Assembly (NCBI RefSeq): GCF_000603945.1
Contig: NZ_AXCW01000001.1
Location: forward strand, 1 to 64,000
Reading direction: 5' to 3'
From: Actinotalea ferrariae CF5-4
GTDB taxonomy: Bacteria; Actinomycetota; Actinomycetes; Actinomycetales; Cellulomonadaceae
Length of the DNA stretch: 64,000 nt
Position numbers and translations under genes: made by a program. Shown here piece after piece: positions 44,308 through 52,117 of this stretch. The notes beneath the pieces were generated by a model, which saw only the letters and a program-made list of their open reading frames with translations, ran no database searches and was not told the origin of the DNA. Numbering within the stretch: the stretch's first letter is position 1; each line of letters begins with the position of its first letter.

Positions 44308-44521
44308 CGGCGGTCACCGTCCCCCAACGGTTGTCGCGCCACCCCTGTCCTAGCCGCGTCCTGGGCCAGGAGTTCCATTGGACACCCGTTGCCCCGAGAA
44401 CGACAGGGGTCAATTCGTCCTGTGACGCCAGCTGGCGCGTGGGTGCGTGGTGTCCTCATAGAGATAGGTAGGCGCCGACCTACGCAACCTCGGGCACGCT
44501 CGGCCTGATCTGTGGACGACT
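44308..44521. other. promoter region of Tad-like operon
   Basis: A 214-base gap between two minus-strand genes, without a gene-like frame. An AT-richer spot at 44450-44475 (CCTCATAGAGATAGGTAG) is the likeliest promoter area. Confidence 0.4.
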
Positions 44522-45394
44522 TCAGCCCGCAGCGCGCTGTGGACGGCCGCGCTCAGGTGCGGTCGCAGTTGCGAACGGCGGGCTCGTGGTCAGTCGATGC
44601 AGGGTGCCGTTCAGTTCGCTGCGAACACTCGGGTCGCGGAGTACCTCGTCGCCGGCGGTCAGGAGCCGCGGGATGAGACCTGGCGACGCGGAAGTCCCCC
44701 GCAGCGCGAGCGCGAGGCGGCGCGCCTGCCAGGGCGGTAGGTCGAGCTCCACAGCGAGCAGTCGCCAGCCGACGAGCGTGCACCGCGGGTCAGGAGTGGT
44801 GGGCATGCGCAGGACGGCGTCGACGATGCGCGTGGCCGTAGCCGGCTCCCACCCAGCGTCGACGAGCGCTTGGTCTACCCGAACGAGAAGCTCTCGCCAG
44901 GCCATCCCGGCGACGGGATCTGGGTCAGTGTGTGCAGGCTCCCAACCGGCGCTGGCGAGCGAGTCGAGAGACGCCAATGGACCGCCCTCGCCTGATCGGG
45001 CTGCGGCGTCGAGCCTGCGACCGCGGCGCTCCTCGGTGCCGTATCTCGCTGCCACGATCTCGCCCAGGACCGCTCGCCGCGCCACCTGCCACAGCACGCC
45101 CCACGGTGAGGCCACCGTCCGGAGAGACGGCTTGGTGAGGGTCACCCACACCGCCTCCCATCCGGTGGCCTCGGCCTGGGACGCGGCAGCGCCGCGTAGG
45201 CCGGCGTCGATGGCGAGCGGGCGGACGACCTCGGTGCGGACGTACTGCAGGAGGGCGGTTGCGGTGTGGCCTTCCCAACCTTCGGCGTCGATGGTGGCCA
45301 GCGCGCCTAGCAGAGCCTCCCTGTCGCGAGTGATGCGGGGCGGGGCTGTCGGCGAGGTGCTGCTGCCTCGGTGTGTCGTCGTGTTGTTGTTCAT
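44522..45394 (-). CDS. hypothetical protein, possibly sigma-factor-like
   Basis: A 290-residue soluble protein. The stretch GWEAVWVTLTKPSLR, SPWGVLWQVARRAVLGEIVA resembles sigma-70 region 2 in spacing, and the C-terminal part (MPTTPDPRCTLVGWRLLAVELDL) a helix-turn-helix. That reading is weak. AGGAGG lies five bases before ATG 45394, preferred over the ATG at 45397. It is divergent from the excisionase gene, so it may regulate the island. Confidence 0.65.
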   Translation of the reverse strand: MNNNTTTHRGSSTSPTAPPRITRDREALLGALATIDAEGWEGHTATALLQYVRTEVVRPLAIDAGLRGAAASQAEATGWEAVWVTLTKPSLRTVASPWGVLWQVARRAVLGEIVAARYGTEERRGRRLDAAARSGEGGPLASLDSLASAGWEPAHTDPDPVAGMAWRELLVRVDQALVDAGWEPATATRIVDAVLRMPTTPDPRCTLVGWRLLAVELDLPPWQARRLALALRGTSASPGLIPRLLTAGDEVLRDPSVRSELNGTLHRLTTSPPFATATAPERGRPQRAAG

Positions 45395-45661
45395 CATCGC
45401 CTCCTGTGTCGAACGGACACGAGAGACGCTGCTCAGGGGGTATAGCCGTGGGGATGACGGGTGCGAACGGGCAGGTCAACGAGGCGCTGACGAGGGGGCG
45501 GGGGCAATCGCGGGGTCCCGCGTCATCGGTACCACCGCCGATGACGGCCTTGTAGCCACAACTCGTCATCGCGGCTCGCTCGAGCGGCGGCCTCCCCGTC
45601 ATCGTCCCGGCTATCGGTCCTCGTCACGCTGAGTGGCACGTTGCACTCCAAGGAGGCCGCC
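45395..45661. promoter_or_regulatory. divergent control region of sigma-like and excisionase genes
   Basis: A 267-base stretch containing the promoters of both genes. No hairpin or clear operator was found; the excisionase side ends with CCAAGGAGGCCGCC, a strong ribosome site. Confidence 0.45.
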
Positions 45662-45934
45662 ATGACCGCAACTGCCCAACTCCGCCTCGTCAGCCCGACC
45701 GCGACTCGAGCCCCGACCGCCCCCGAGCCCCAGCTGATCAACCTGACGATCGAGAACGACGAGAAGCTTCTACTCAGCGTCGTCGAGGCGGCCCATCGGC
45801 TCGGTATCGGGCGCACGCTCATGTACGAGCTGCTGGGCTCGGGTCAGATCGAGTCCGTCCACGTCGGCCGACTCCGCAAGGTGCCGGTCGACGCTCTGGC
45901 GAAGTTCGTCGAGCGCTGCCGCACCAACGCGTGA
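45662..45934 (+). CDS. excisionase-like DNA-binding protein
   Basis: A 90-residue protein with a MerR/Xis-type winged helix: LSVVEAAHRLGIGRTLMYELL, then GQIESVHVGRLRKVPVDALAKFVERC. Xis proteins bend att DNA so that integrase excises the element. AAGGAGG lies seven bases before ATG 45662, preferred over an ATG at 45641. In this class of islands the integrase gene follows directly; here IS DNA follows instead. Confidence 0.88.
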   Translation: MTATAQLRLVSPTATRAPTAPEPQLINLTIENDEKLLLSVVEAAHRLGIGRTLMYELLGSGQIESVHVGRLRKVPVDALAKFVERCRTNA

Positions 45935-46053
45935 TCGCGGCCGCGTCGTCGACCTTGGGTCAGGCATGCCCGCACCGGCCCTACCAGGCGCTGCGCCGAA
46001 AATCGAGGTCTAGGGGCTCCGCGTGGCGCTCGATCGGGGTGGCGCGGGCGTTG

Positions 46054-47049
46054 TCAAGCTGTCTGGAGTCGGTCGGCCGCGGGTCTGCGTTCGTCGAGGT
46101 TGATCCCGACGAGCCCTGGGGGTGCCGGGGTCACGGGCGGTTCGCGGAAGCGTTCGGGGTGAGCGTCGTAGTAACTCTGCTGGACGCGTGCTCGCGCGGT
46201 CCAGCGCTGGCGCCATGTGCCGTCGTGGACCTCGTCGGGCGAGAACAGTGCGATGCCGGAGTGTTTATGACTGGTGTTGTACCAGCGCACGTAAGCGTTC
46301 ATGTGGGCGCGGGCGTCATCGAGTGTCTCGAAGGCGCCCGGGTAGTTCGGGCGGTACTTCATCGTGCGGAATTCCGACTCTGAGAACGGGTTGTCGTTGG
46401 AGACCCTGGGCCGGTTGTGCGTCTGGGTGATGCCCAGCGGCTGCAGGAGGTCCTTGAGCAGGGTCGAGCGCATCGCTGGCCCCGAGTCTGCGTGCACCGC
46501 ACCGGGCAGGCCGTGGGCCGCGAACGCTGTCTGGAACATCTGGACCGCGAGGTGGTCTGCCTCGCGCTCCTCGACGCGGTGGCCGACCAGCTTGCGCGAG
46601 TAGATGTCGATGATCGAGTACGCCTTGAACGCCACGCCTCGCCATGGAGAGCGCAGGTCGGTGATGTCCCAGGACCACACCTGCCCGGGACCGGTCGCTT
46701 CGAGCACCGGCGCCGCCCGTGGTGCGGTGGCCCCCCGCCTGGTCGGGGCGAGCGGCCGGGCGCTTTGGTCGGCGAGGGCGGCGGCGATCCGCCACCACGA
46801 CCGGCGCGAGGCGAGCATGACTCCGCCGTCCCACGCGACGGCGAAGGAGTGGTCGACCGAGACGCCCCGCGCCCAGCCGGCGACGATCCGCTCGGCGATC
46901 TGTGCCCGGTCGGTGGCGTTGATCCGCGAGGGGTAGGCCCGGTGCGGGTGCGCGATCGGATCGCCCACCTGCGGTCGCGGCTTGTGGCGGTAGTGCCACG
47001 TCGAGCGGGACAGGCCCACCACCGCCAGGGCCTGCCGCTGAGACCTCAT
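46054..47049 (-). CDS. IS3-like transposase OrfB
   Basis: A 331-residue DDE transposase with an rve core: VWSWDITDLRSPW (first Asp), AVHADSGPAM (second Asp) and VSNDNPFSESEFRTMKY (Glu). The N-terminus RSQRQALAVVGLSRSTWHYR is the usual IS3-type start of OrfB. The frame is open upstream of the ATG past OrfA's stop, so it is probably made by frameshifting from OrfA. It appears intact. Confidence 0.88.
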   Translation of the reverse strand: MRSQRQALAVVGLSRSTWHYRHKPRPQVGDPIAHPHRAYPSRINATDRAQIAERIVAGWARGVSVDHSFAVAWDGGVMLASRRSWWRIAAALADQSARPLAPTRRGATAPRAAPVLEATGPGQVWSWDITDLRSPWRGVAFKAYSIIDIYSRKLVGHRVEEREADHLAVQMFQTAFAAHGLPGAVHADSGPAMRSTLLKDLLQPLGITQTHNRPRVSNDNPFSESEFRTMKYRPNYPGAFETLDDARAHMNAYVRWYNTSHKHSGIALFSPDEVHDGTWRQRWTARARVQQSYYDAHPERFREPPVTPAPPGLVGINLDERRPAADRLQTA

Positions 47050-47087
47050 CGCCGAGGTGAGCCCGGCGACCAGGTCGTTCTCAGCGC

Positions 47088-47510
47088 TTAGGAATCGAGT
47101 GGATCGGTCGTCGTCCGGGGCGCGTCGGGCTCTTGCTCGCTCATCGAGTGCAAGAGCCCGATAGCTTTTCCCAGCGCACCGTTGGTCTCTTCGAGCTCAC
47201 GGATCCGTGCATTCAACCGAGCGACCTCGGTCTGGTGCTCGGCGTGCTCCTTCGCGTGGTGTCTCTCCAGGGCTGCGCGCTGGCCGGGCGGGGTTCTCAC
47301 AGGGCTACTGTCGCGCGGGATCAGCCCGCGGTCGAGGTCGCCGTTGAACACCGCCAGCCGCCACCTGCGCAGCCGGTCGTAGGACACGCCTTGCGCGGAC
47401 AGCCACTCGGCCTTACGACCGAACGGCTGAACCGTGTACTCGTGCACGAACGACCGGATCTCCGCCGCCGTGAACCCCGCACTGATCGACACCGGGACAC
47501 CCCTCACCAC
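47088..47510 (-). CDS. IS3-like transposase OrfA
   Basis: A 140-residue protein with an N-terminal helix-turn-helix (KAEWLSAQGVSYDRLRRWR) and a C-terminal coiled coil (RLNARIRELEETNGALGKAIG), the OrfA pattern that binds IS ends. It ends 39 bases before the first ATG of OrfB. Confidence 0.82.
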   Translation of the reverse strand: MVRGVPVSISAGFTAAEIRSFVHEYTVQPFGRKAEWLSAQGVSYDRLRRWRLAVFNGDLDRGLIPRDSSPVRTPPGQRAALERHHAKEHAEHQTEVARLNARIRELEETNGALGKAIGLLHSMSEQEPDAPRTTTDPLDS

Positions 47511-47522
47511 TCGCGAACTGAC

Positions 47523-48554
47523 TCACAGCCAGCCTGGCGGAGAGGGGTTGGACCAGACCTGGCGCCACAGGCCCTTGGGGACCGCGGTGAACGCCAGGAC
47601 GTCGGCGCGGGCGGCGTCCAGGTGGGCGGCGACGTCGGGGAGCTTGTCGGTCACCGCGTCCAGGAGCTTGTCGAACTGGGCCTGGACGTCCGCGGGGGTC
47701 GGCTGGTCGTAGACCGAGTGCAGCATCGCCTTCACCGCCGGCCAGGACGCCTTCGGGGTCACGCTCATGAGGTTCGCTGCGTAGTGGGTGCGGCACCTTT
47801 GCCAGGTCGCTCCGGGCAGGGTCGCGCCGATCGCGGCGACCAGCCCGGCGTGGGCGTCGGAGGTGACGAGCTTGACTCCGGACAGGCCGCGGGCGACCAG
47901 GTCCTGGAAGAACGTCAACCACGCCGGGCCGGTCTCGGCGGTGGTGACCTGGACCCCCAGGACCTCGCGGTGTCCGTCGGCGTTCACGCCGGTCGCCACG
48001 AGGACCACGGCGTTGACGACGCGGCCGGCCTCGCGGACCTTCATCGTCAGGGCGTCGGCGGCGAGGAAGGTGTAGGGCCCGGCGTCCAGGGGGCGGGTGC
48101 GGAACGCGGTGACCTGGGTGTCCAGGTCCTTGGACATCTCGCTGACCTGGGACCGCGACAGCGAGGTGATGCCCAGGGACTGCACGAGCTTGTCCATCCG
48201 CCTCGTGCTGACCCCCAGCAGGTAGCAGGTCGCGACCACCGAGGTCAGGGCCGCCTCCGCGCGCCGGCGGCGGGTCAGCAACCACTCCGGGAAGTAGGTC
48301 CCGGTGCGCAGCTTGGGGACCGCGACGTTGATCGTGCCGACCCGGGTGTCCAGGTCCCGGTGGCGGTAGCCGTTGCGCCGGTTGATCCGGTCCTCGGAGA
48401 CCTGGCCCCACCCGGCTCCGCAGACCGCGTCGGCCTCCGCGGACAGCAGCGCGTTGATGAACGTGCTCAACAGCTCACGCATCAGGTCCGGGGACGCCTG
48501 GGCCAGCTGCTCGTGCAGGAACCGCGCAGGGTCGATACTCGTAGGTGCGGTCAT
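47523..48554 (-). pseudogene. IS256-family transposase, C-terminus lost
   Basis: The first 335 residues are good IS256/Mutator transposase: GRRNGYR-like NRRNGYRHRDLDTRVGT, VPKLRTGTYFP, SMSR-like SLSRSQVSEM, AADALTMKVREAGRV with catalytic Asp, VTSDAHAGLVAAI and QRCRTHYAANLMS. It breaks at RQVWSN, where family members continue NNPSERLN and some 70 residues with the catalytic Glu region. The remaining PSPPGWL and stop come from the junction with the IS3-like element. Not functional. Confidence 0.88.
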
Positions 48555-48748
48555 CGTGGAGTCCTTCTTCGAGTCGGTTGTGAGAGATCACTCGAAGGGT
48601 CACGCGGTGACCGCGTCCTCGTCTACGACGACACGATCACCGAGCCACCGGTACACCACTCTGGCGGACGCAACTGGCTCATCGGCCTTCTGGTGCGGTT
48701 GTGGTGGCCCAGGTGGTGGTAGGGGTTGCCGTGTGAACCGCCCCCTGT

Positions 48749-49672
48749 TCAGTGGAGGCTCGGTTCTCTGGTTTCCAGCGTCGTCGACGCCGGGTTCTGA
48801 CGGTAGTAGGTGGTCTCGTGCTCGGCGGGTGGGACGTCGCCGAGCTCGGTGTGCAGGCGCCGGTTGTTGAACCAGTCGACCCACTCCAGGGTCGCGATCT
48901 CGACGTCGTCCAGCGTCCGCCAGGGCCCTCGCCGCCGGATCAGCTCGGTCTTGTAGAGACCGATCGAGGACTCGGCCAGGGCGTTGTCGTAGGCGTCGCC
49001 GACAGTCCCGATCGAGGCCCGCATCCCGAGCGCGGCGAGCCGCTCGGTCAGCGCCAGGCTGACGTATTGCGACCCTGCATCGGTGTGATGGATCAGGCCC
49101 TGCAGGTCGGTAACGCCGGCGCGGCCGCGCGACCACACGGCCATCTCCAGGGTGTCGGTGACCAGGTTGGCTCGCATGGTGGTGTCGGCCTTCCAGCCGA
49201 CGATCATCCGGGAGAACACGTCGATGACGAACGCGACGTAGGTGAACCCGGCCCAGGTCCGGACGTAGGTGAAGTCCGCCACCCAGAGCTGGTTCGGGGC
49301 CGTGGCGGTGAACGCGCGGTTGACCAGGTCACCGGCCCGGACCCCGTCCTTGCCCGGGATCGTGGTGCGCTTGGCCCGCCCGCGGACGGCCCCGTGCAGG
49401 TCAGCGGCTCGCATCAGCCGCTCGACCCGGCAGCGCCCGACCGGGCGGCCGAGGCGGTGCAGGTGCTTCCACATCTTCCGGGCCCCATAGACCCCGTAGT
49501 TCGCCGCGTACTCGGTCGAAATGACCTCGCTCAGCTCCGCGTCGCTGACCGACCGCGCCGAGGCGGGCCGAGTCTTGGCGGCGTAGTAGGTGCTCGGGGC
49601 GACCTGCAGATCACGGCAGATCGGCTCGACCCCGAACTCGTCCTTGTGCTCGTCGATGAACTCCACGATCAC
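48749..49672 (-). CDS. IS3-family transposase OrfB
   Basis: A 307-residue DDE transposase: HTH_21-like YGVYGARKMWKHLHRLG, WVADFTYVRTWAGF (first Asp), HHTDAGSQYVSL (second Asp) and DNALAESSIGLYKTELI (Glu). Starts inside the end of OrfA with a four-base overlap. Appears intact. Confidence 0.93.
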   Translation of the reverse strand: MIVEFIDEHKDEFGVEPICRDLQVAPSTYYAAKTRPASARSVSDAELSEVISTEYAANYGVYGARKMWKHLHRLGRPVGRCRVERLMRAADLHGAVRGRAKRTTIPGKDGVRAGDLVNRAFTATAPNQLWVADFTYVRTWAGFTYVAFVIDVFSRMIVGWKADTTMRANLVTDTLEMAVWSRGRAGVTDLQGLIHHTDAGSQYVSLALTERLAALGMRASIGTVGDAYDNALAESSIGLYKTELIRRRGPWRTLDDVEIATLEWVDWFNNRRLHTELGDVPPAEHETTYYRQNPASTTLETREPSLH

Positions 49673-50019
49673 CGTTGTGGGCGGTCGAGCTCCGCCGCGA
49701 AGAAAGCCGACGCACTGCGCAAGATCGCGTTCGAGCGGCGCAGCTCACGGACCTCACGCTCGAGCTCGGCCAGGCGCTGGGCATCGCTCGTTGTGGTCCC
49801 GGGTCTGTCGCCGGCGTCGATCTCGGCCTGCTGGACCCACCCGCGCAGCGTCTCGGGATTGATCCCGAGCTGCTCACCGATCCGGCGGGCCGCCGCCGGA
49901 CGCGTCGCAGGGTCCCTCTTCGCGTCCAGCACAAGCCGGATCGCCCGCTCCCGCAGCTCCTCGGGGTACTTCCTCGGTGCAGCCATGACCCTCATCCTCC
50001 GTGGGTTGAGAGCCTCCAT
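49669..50019 (-). CDS. IS3-family transposase OrfA
   Basis: A 116-residue helix-turn-helix protein: PRKYPEELRERAIRLVLDA, LGINPETLRGWVQQAEID and a leucine-zipper-like LAELEREVRELRRSNAIL. ATG at 49986 (MAAPRKYP) is the likelier start than 50019. OrfB overlaps by four bases. Confidence 0.9.
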   Translation of the reverse strand: MEALNPRRMRVMAAPRKYPEELRERAIRLVLDAKRDPATRPAAARRIGEQLGINPETLRGWVQQAEIDAGDRPGTTTSDAQRLAELEREVRELRRSNAILRSASAFFAAELDRPQR

Positions 50020-50083
50020 GGAAGCCGGGGCGGTTCAGTTCTTGCCGAATGGCCGCATCCGCCATCACAGCGCGGATGTGCCC

Positions 50084-50200
50084 GTGAAGGAGACCGTGGC
50101 CCTGACGTCTCTTGCGGGTCTCCTCTCCGGTGCGATGATGGTGGCGGCCGGCCTCGCCGGACCGGCGGTCGCTGCGCACACCCCGCTACTTGTGAAGTAG
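50084..50200 (+). pseudogene. signal-peptide fragment ending in attR
   Basis: From GTG 50084 the frame reads VKETVALTSLAGLLSGAMMV, continues through a hydrophobic AAGLAGPAVAA that looks like a signal peptide cleavage region, then runs into the attachment core (HTPLLVK) and stops. It is the N-terminus of a lost secreted-protein gene of the island cut at the attachment site, or chance sequence; no usable ribosome site is visible. Confidence 0.4.
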
Positions 50201-50250
50201 CATTTCAGAGGCCCTCTTGATCTTCGGATCGAGAGGGCCTCTGGCGTTGA
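50181..50250 (+). repeat. attR: copy of tRNA 3' end and terminator
   Basis: The same 70 bases as attL with four substitutions, beginning with the identical core CCCCGCTACTTGTGAAGT and including the terminator hairpin (50206-50243). Beyond it the DNA is not tRNA-flanking sequence but a transposase fragment, so chromosomal DNA right of the island has been rearranged. Confidence 0.9.
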
Positions 50251-50251
50251 A

Positions 50252-50593
50252 GGAGGTGACCGTCGCCCGGGGCTGCTATCGGCGGTGCGCTCGATCTACC
50301 ACCAGCGCACCGCGGCGACCGGCAAGGAGGTCGCCGCCGACGTCATCGCGACCCTGCACACCTGCCCGATCCCCGAGGTCGCCCGCCTGGGCCGGACCCT
50401 GCGAGCCTGGCGAGCCCAGGTCCTGGCCTACTTCGACACCGACGGCGTCTCCAACGGCGGAACCGAGGCCATCAACCTCCACATCAAGAAGCCCCGCCGC
50501 CTCGCGCACGGAATCCGTACCTTCGACCACTACCGACTACGCATCCTCCTGGCCGCCTCCGGCAACCGACCCTGGAGGCTCAACCACGCATAG
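50252..50593 (+). pseudogene. ISL3-family transposase C-terminal fragment
   Basis: An open frame without its own start reads HTCPIPEVARLGRTLRAWR, YFDTDGVSNGGTEAINLHIK and FDHYRLRILLAASG, the typical end of ISL3 (IS204/IS1001/IS1165) transposases, including the catalytic Glu. Only about 114 residues of some 400 remain. The element's right end, seen as GGCTCTTCACTATGCG on the minus strand from 50602, follows the stop codon; its left part is gone, replaced by attR. Confidence 0.85.
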
Positions 50594-50602
50594 TGAAGAG
50601 CC

Positions 50603-50700
50603 ACGATGCTCCCGTCGAAGCGCCCCGCACGCAGGGTCAGCACCACAGACCCGCCCGCCTCCACGGTACCGCCGATGACGAACGCCCCCTGCCCAGACAT
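50603..50700 (-). pseudogene. 5' fragment of a gene cut by the ISL3 element
   Basis: From ATG 50700 the frame reads MSGQGAFVIGGTVEAGGSVV and LTLRAGRFDGSIV, then meets the ISL3 terminus. It begins 18 bases downstream of narI in the same direction, so it may have been part of the nar operon. Too short to identify. Confidence 0.45.
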
Positions 50701-50717
50701 GGCGCTCGGCGTGAGTG

Positions 50718-51461
50718 CTACCGGCGGCGTGGGATGGTGTCGACCTTGTCCCAGCCGCGCCGGCGCGCCCGAGACCCCTCGTGCGCGTCCCGGGTCCGGT
50801 ACAGCACGTAGGGACGGAAGACGTACCCCAGTGGCGCCGTGAAGACGTGCACGAGCCGGGTGAACGGCCAGAGCGCGAACAGCGCGATCGCGGTGATGGC
50901 GTGCAGCTGGAAGCTCAGCGGCGCCCCGACCATGAGCTCGGGCTGGGGGTTGAAGTAGAAGATGCTGCGGAACCAGATCGACACGCCTTCGCGGTAGTTG
51001 TATTCCCCCACCACCTGGGATGCCGTGTTCATGAGTCCCAGCAGGATCACCACCCCGAGGAACAGGTACATGATCTTGTCCATCACCGTCGTCGCACCCA
51101 TCACGGCCTTGGTGAACCGGCGCCGGTAGACCAGGCCGATGAATCCGACGATCGTGAAAACACCGGCGATCGCGCCGATCGAGATGGCCATGAAGTGGTA
51201 CATCCCCTCGGAGACTCCCACCGCATCGGTCCAGGCCTTCGGGATCCCCAGCCCCATGACGTGGCCGAGGAACACCGCCAGGATCCCGAAGTGGAACATC
51301 GGGTTGGCCCAGCGCAAGATGTCCCCCTCGTACATCTGGCTCGACCGGGAGGTCCAGCCGAACTTGTCGTACATGTATCGCCAGGCATGCCCGAGGACGA
51401 AGATCGTCAGCGCGATGTAGGGGAAGATCAGCCACAGGAACAGGTCCAGAATGCCGTCCAT
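50718..51461 (-). CDS. narI: respiratory nitrate reductase gamma subunit
   Basis: A 247-residue five-helix membrane protein that holds two haems b and passes electrons from menaquinol to NarH. Helices start LWLIFPYIALTIFVLGHAW; conserved His are in FHFGILAVFLGHVMGLG, MYHFMAISIGAIAG and LHAITAIALFALWPFTRLVHVF. ATG 51461 overlaps the narJ stop by one base. Slightly longer than E. coli NarI by a basic tail. Confidence 0.95.
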   Translation of the reverse strand: MDGILDLFLWLIFPYIALTIFVLGHAWRYMYDKFGWTSRSSQMYEGDILRWANPMFHFGILAVFLGHVMGLGIPKAWTDAVGVSEGMYHFMAISIGAIAGVFTIVGFIGLVYRRRFTKAVMGATTVMDKIMYLFLGVVILLGLMNTASQVVGEYNYREGVSIWFRSIFYFNPQPELMVGAPLSFQLHAITAIALFALWPFTRLVHVFTAPLGYVFRPYVLYRTRDAHEGSRARRRGWDKVDTIPRRR

Positions 51462-52117
51462 CACACACCTCCGGAGGTCGGTGCCAGCTCGGGCGTCCCG
51501 TACGGGGTCAGGCCGACCTGCTCCTGCGCGGGTCCTTCGTCGATGAGTCGCTGGACCGCCTCGCGGTCTTTGCCCTTGAGCGGCGGCAGTGTCGCGCACA
51601 CGGCTTCCAGCGCACCGCTCCACGGGGAGGCGATGTCGGTCAGGTGCAGGCGCAGCATCTCGAGCCCGGCCCGGTTGTCCAGCAGCATCTTCAGGCCGGC
51701 ACGTTGATCGGTGGTGGCGGCGAACTCGAGCACCACGCACAGGTGGTCGGGGAGCTGGTCCTCGGTGAGCACCAGGCCCGCGCGGGTGTACTCCTGCTTG
51801 ATCCGGAGCAGCGCGAGTCCACGCTTGCGCGTCTCCCCGTTGGAGAAGTAGGTGAGGAACAGGCAGCCTCGGCGCCGGTTGTCGAACGTGTCGACGTAGT
51901 CCTGCTCGGAGACCTGCAGCGGCTGCCTGAGCAGGTGGTCGATCGTCGCCCGCAGACCGGCGCCGAGCTTGACCGGCAGGCTGTCCGCCACCTTGGTGAG
52001 CAGGTCCATCCGGGCCAGGAGCTGCTGGTCGGGGTACTCCAGCAGGATCGACGCCGACTGCCAGGCCTGGGTGAGGGTGTCCTCGGAGTAGGCGAGGGTC
52101 GGGACCCGTGGGCTCAT
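51461..52117 (-). CDS. narJ: nitrate reductase assembly chaperone
   Basis: A 218-residue helical TorD-type chaperone needed to insert molybdenum cofactor and haem into the NarGH complex. The core YVDTFDNRRRGCLFLTYFSN, GETRKRG and DHLCVVLEFAA are family hallmarks. Overlaps narH by four bases and narI by one. Cytoplasmic. Confidence 0.94.
   Translation of the reverse strand: MSPRVPTLAYSEDTLTQAWQSASILLEYPDQQLLARMDLLTKVADSLPVKLGAGLRATIDHLLRQPLQVSEQDYVDTFDNRRRGCLFLTYFSNGETRKRGLALLRIKQEYTRAGLVLTEDQLPDHLCVVLEFAATTDQRAGLKMLLDNRAGLEMLRLHLTDIASPWSGALEAVCATLPPLKGKDREAVQRLIDEGPAQEQVGLTPYGTPELAPTSGGV

Larger units (their letters stand above)
46052..47527 (-). mobile_element. IS3-like element, two transposase frames
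   Basis: Contains OrfA (47088-47510) and OrfB (46054-47049). Ends are tentative: TGTCAAGCTGTC at the left and, reversed, TGTGAGTCAGTT at the right are only weakly alike. The right end is supported by the truncated IS256-type transposase, which loses its normal sequence there and borrows its stop codon from it. Confidence 0.6.
48734..50037 (-). mobile_element. complete IS3-family element with 28-bp ends
   Basis: Terminal inverted repeats: 48734-48761 and the reverse complement of 50010-50037 share TGAACCGCCCC and GGAGGCTC with a variable 9 bases between. The 1304 bp element holds OrfA and OrfB in IS3 order. Flanking trinucleotides GTG and GTT do not form a clean target duplication, so neighbouring DNA has probably rearranged since insertion. 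Confidence 0.87.
5101..50250. mobile_element. ~45 kb integrated conjugative-type island in tRNA-fMet
   Basis: A 70 bp direct repeat (5101-5170 and 50181-50250; 66 identical positions by eye) bounds a block carrying a relaxase, coupling protein, VirB4-like ATPase, other mating-channel genes, an excisionase, accessory defence genes and a Tad-like pilus. The repeat begins inside the tRNA 3' end, the classic target of tyrosine integrases. No intact integrase gene is present, so the island is probably an integrative conjugative element that has lost its own recombinase to IS-mediated deletion at its right end. Confidence 0.88.

Noticed and set aside
45935-46051. possible start of an integrase after the excisionase
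   Set aside because: All frames are short or stop early (for example MPAPALPGAAPKIEV then stop) and show no recombinase sequence.
48752-50000. 482-residue plus-strand frame through the IS3 element
   Set aside because: Mirror of the transposase genes; only its last 39 codons (50084-50200) are worth noting.
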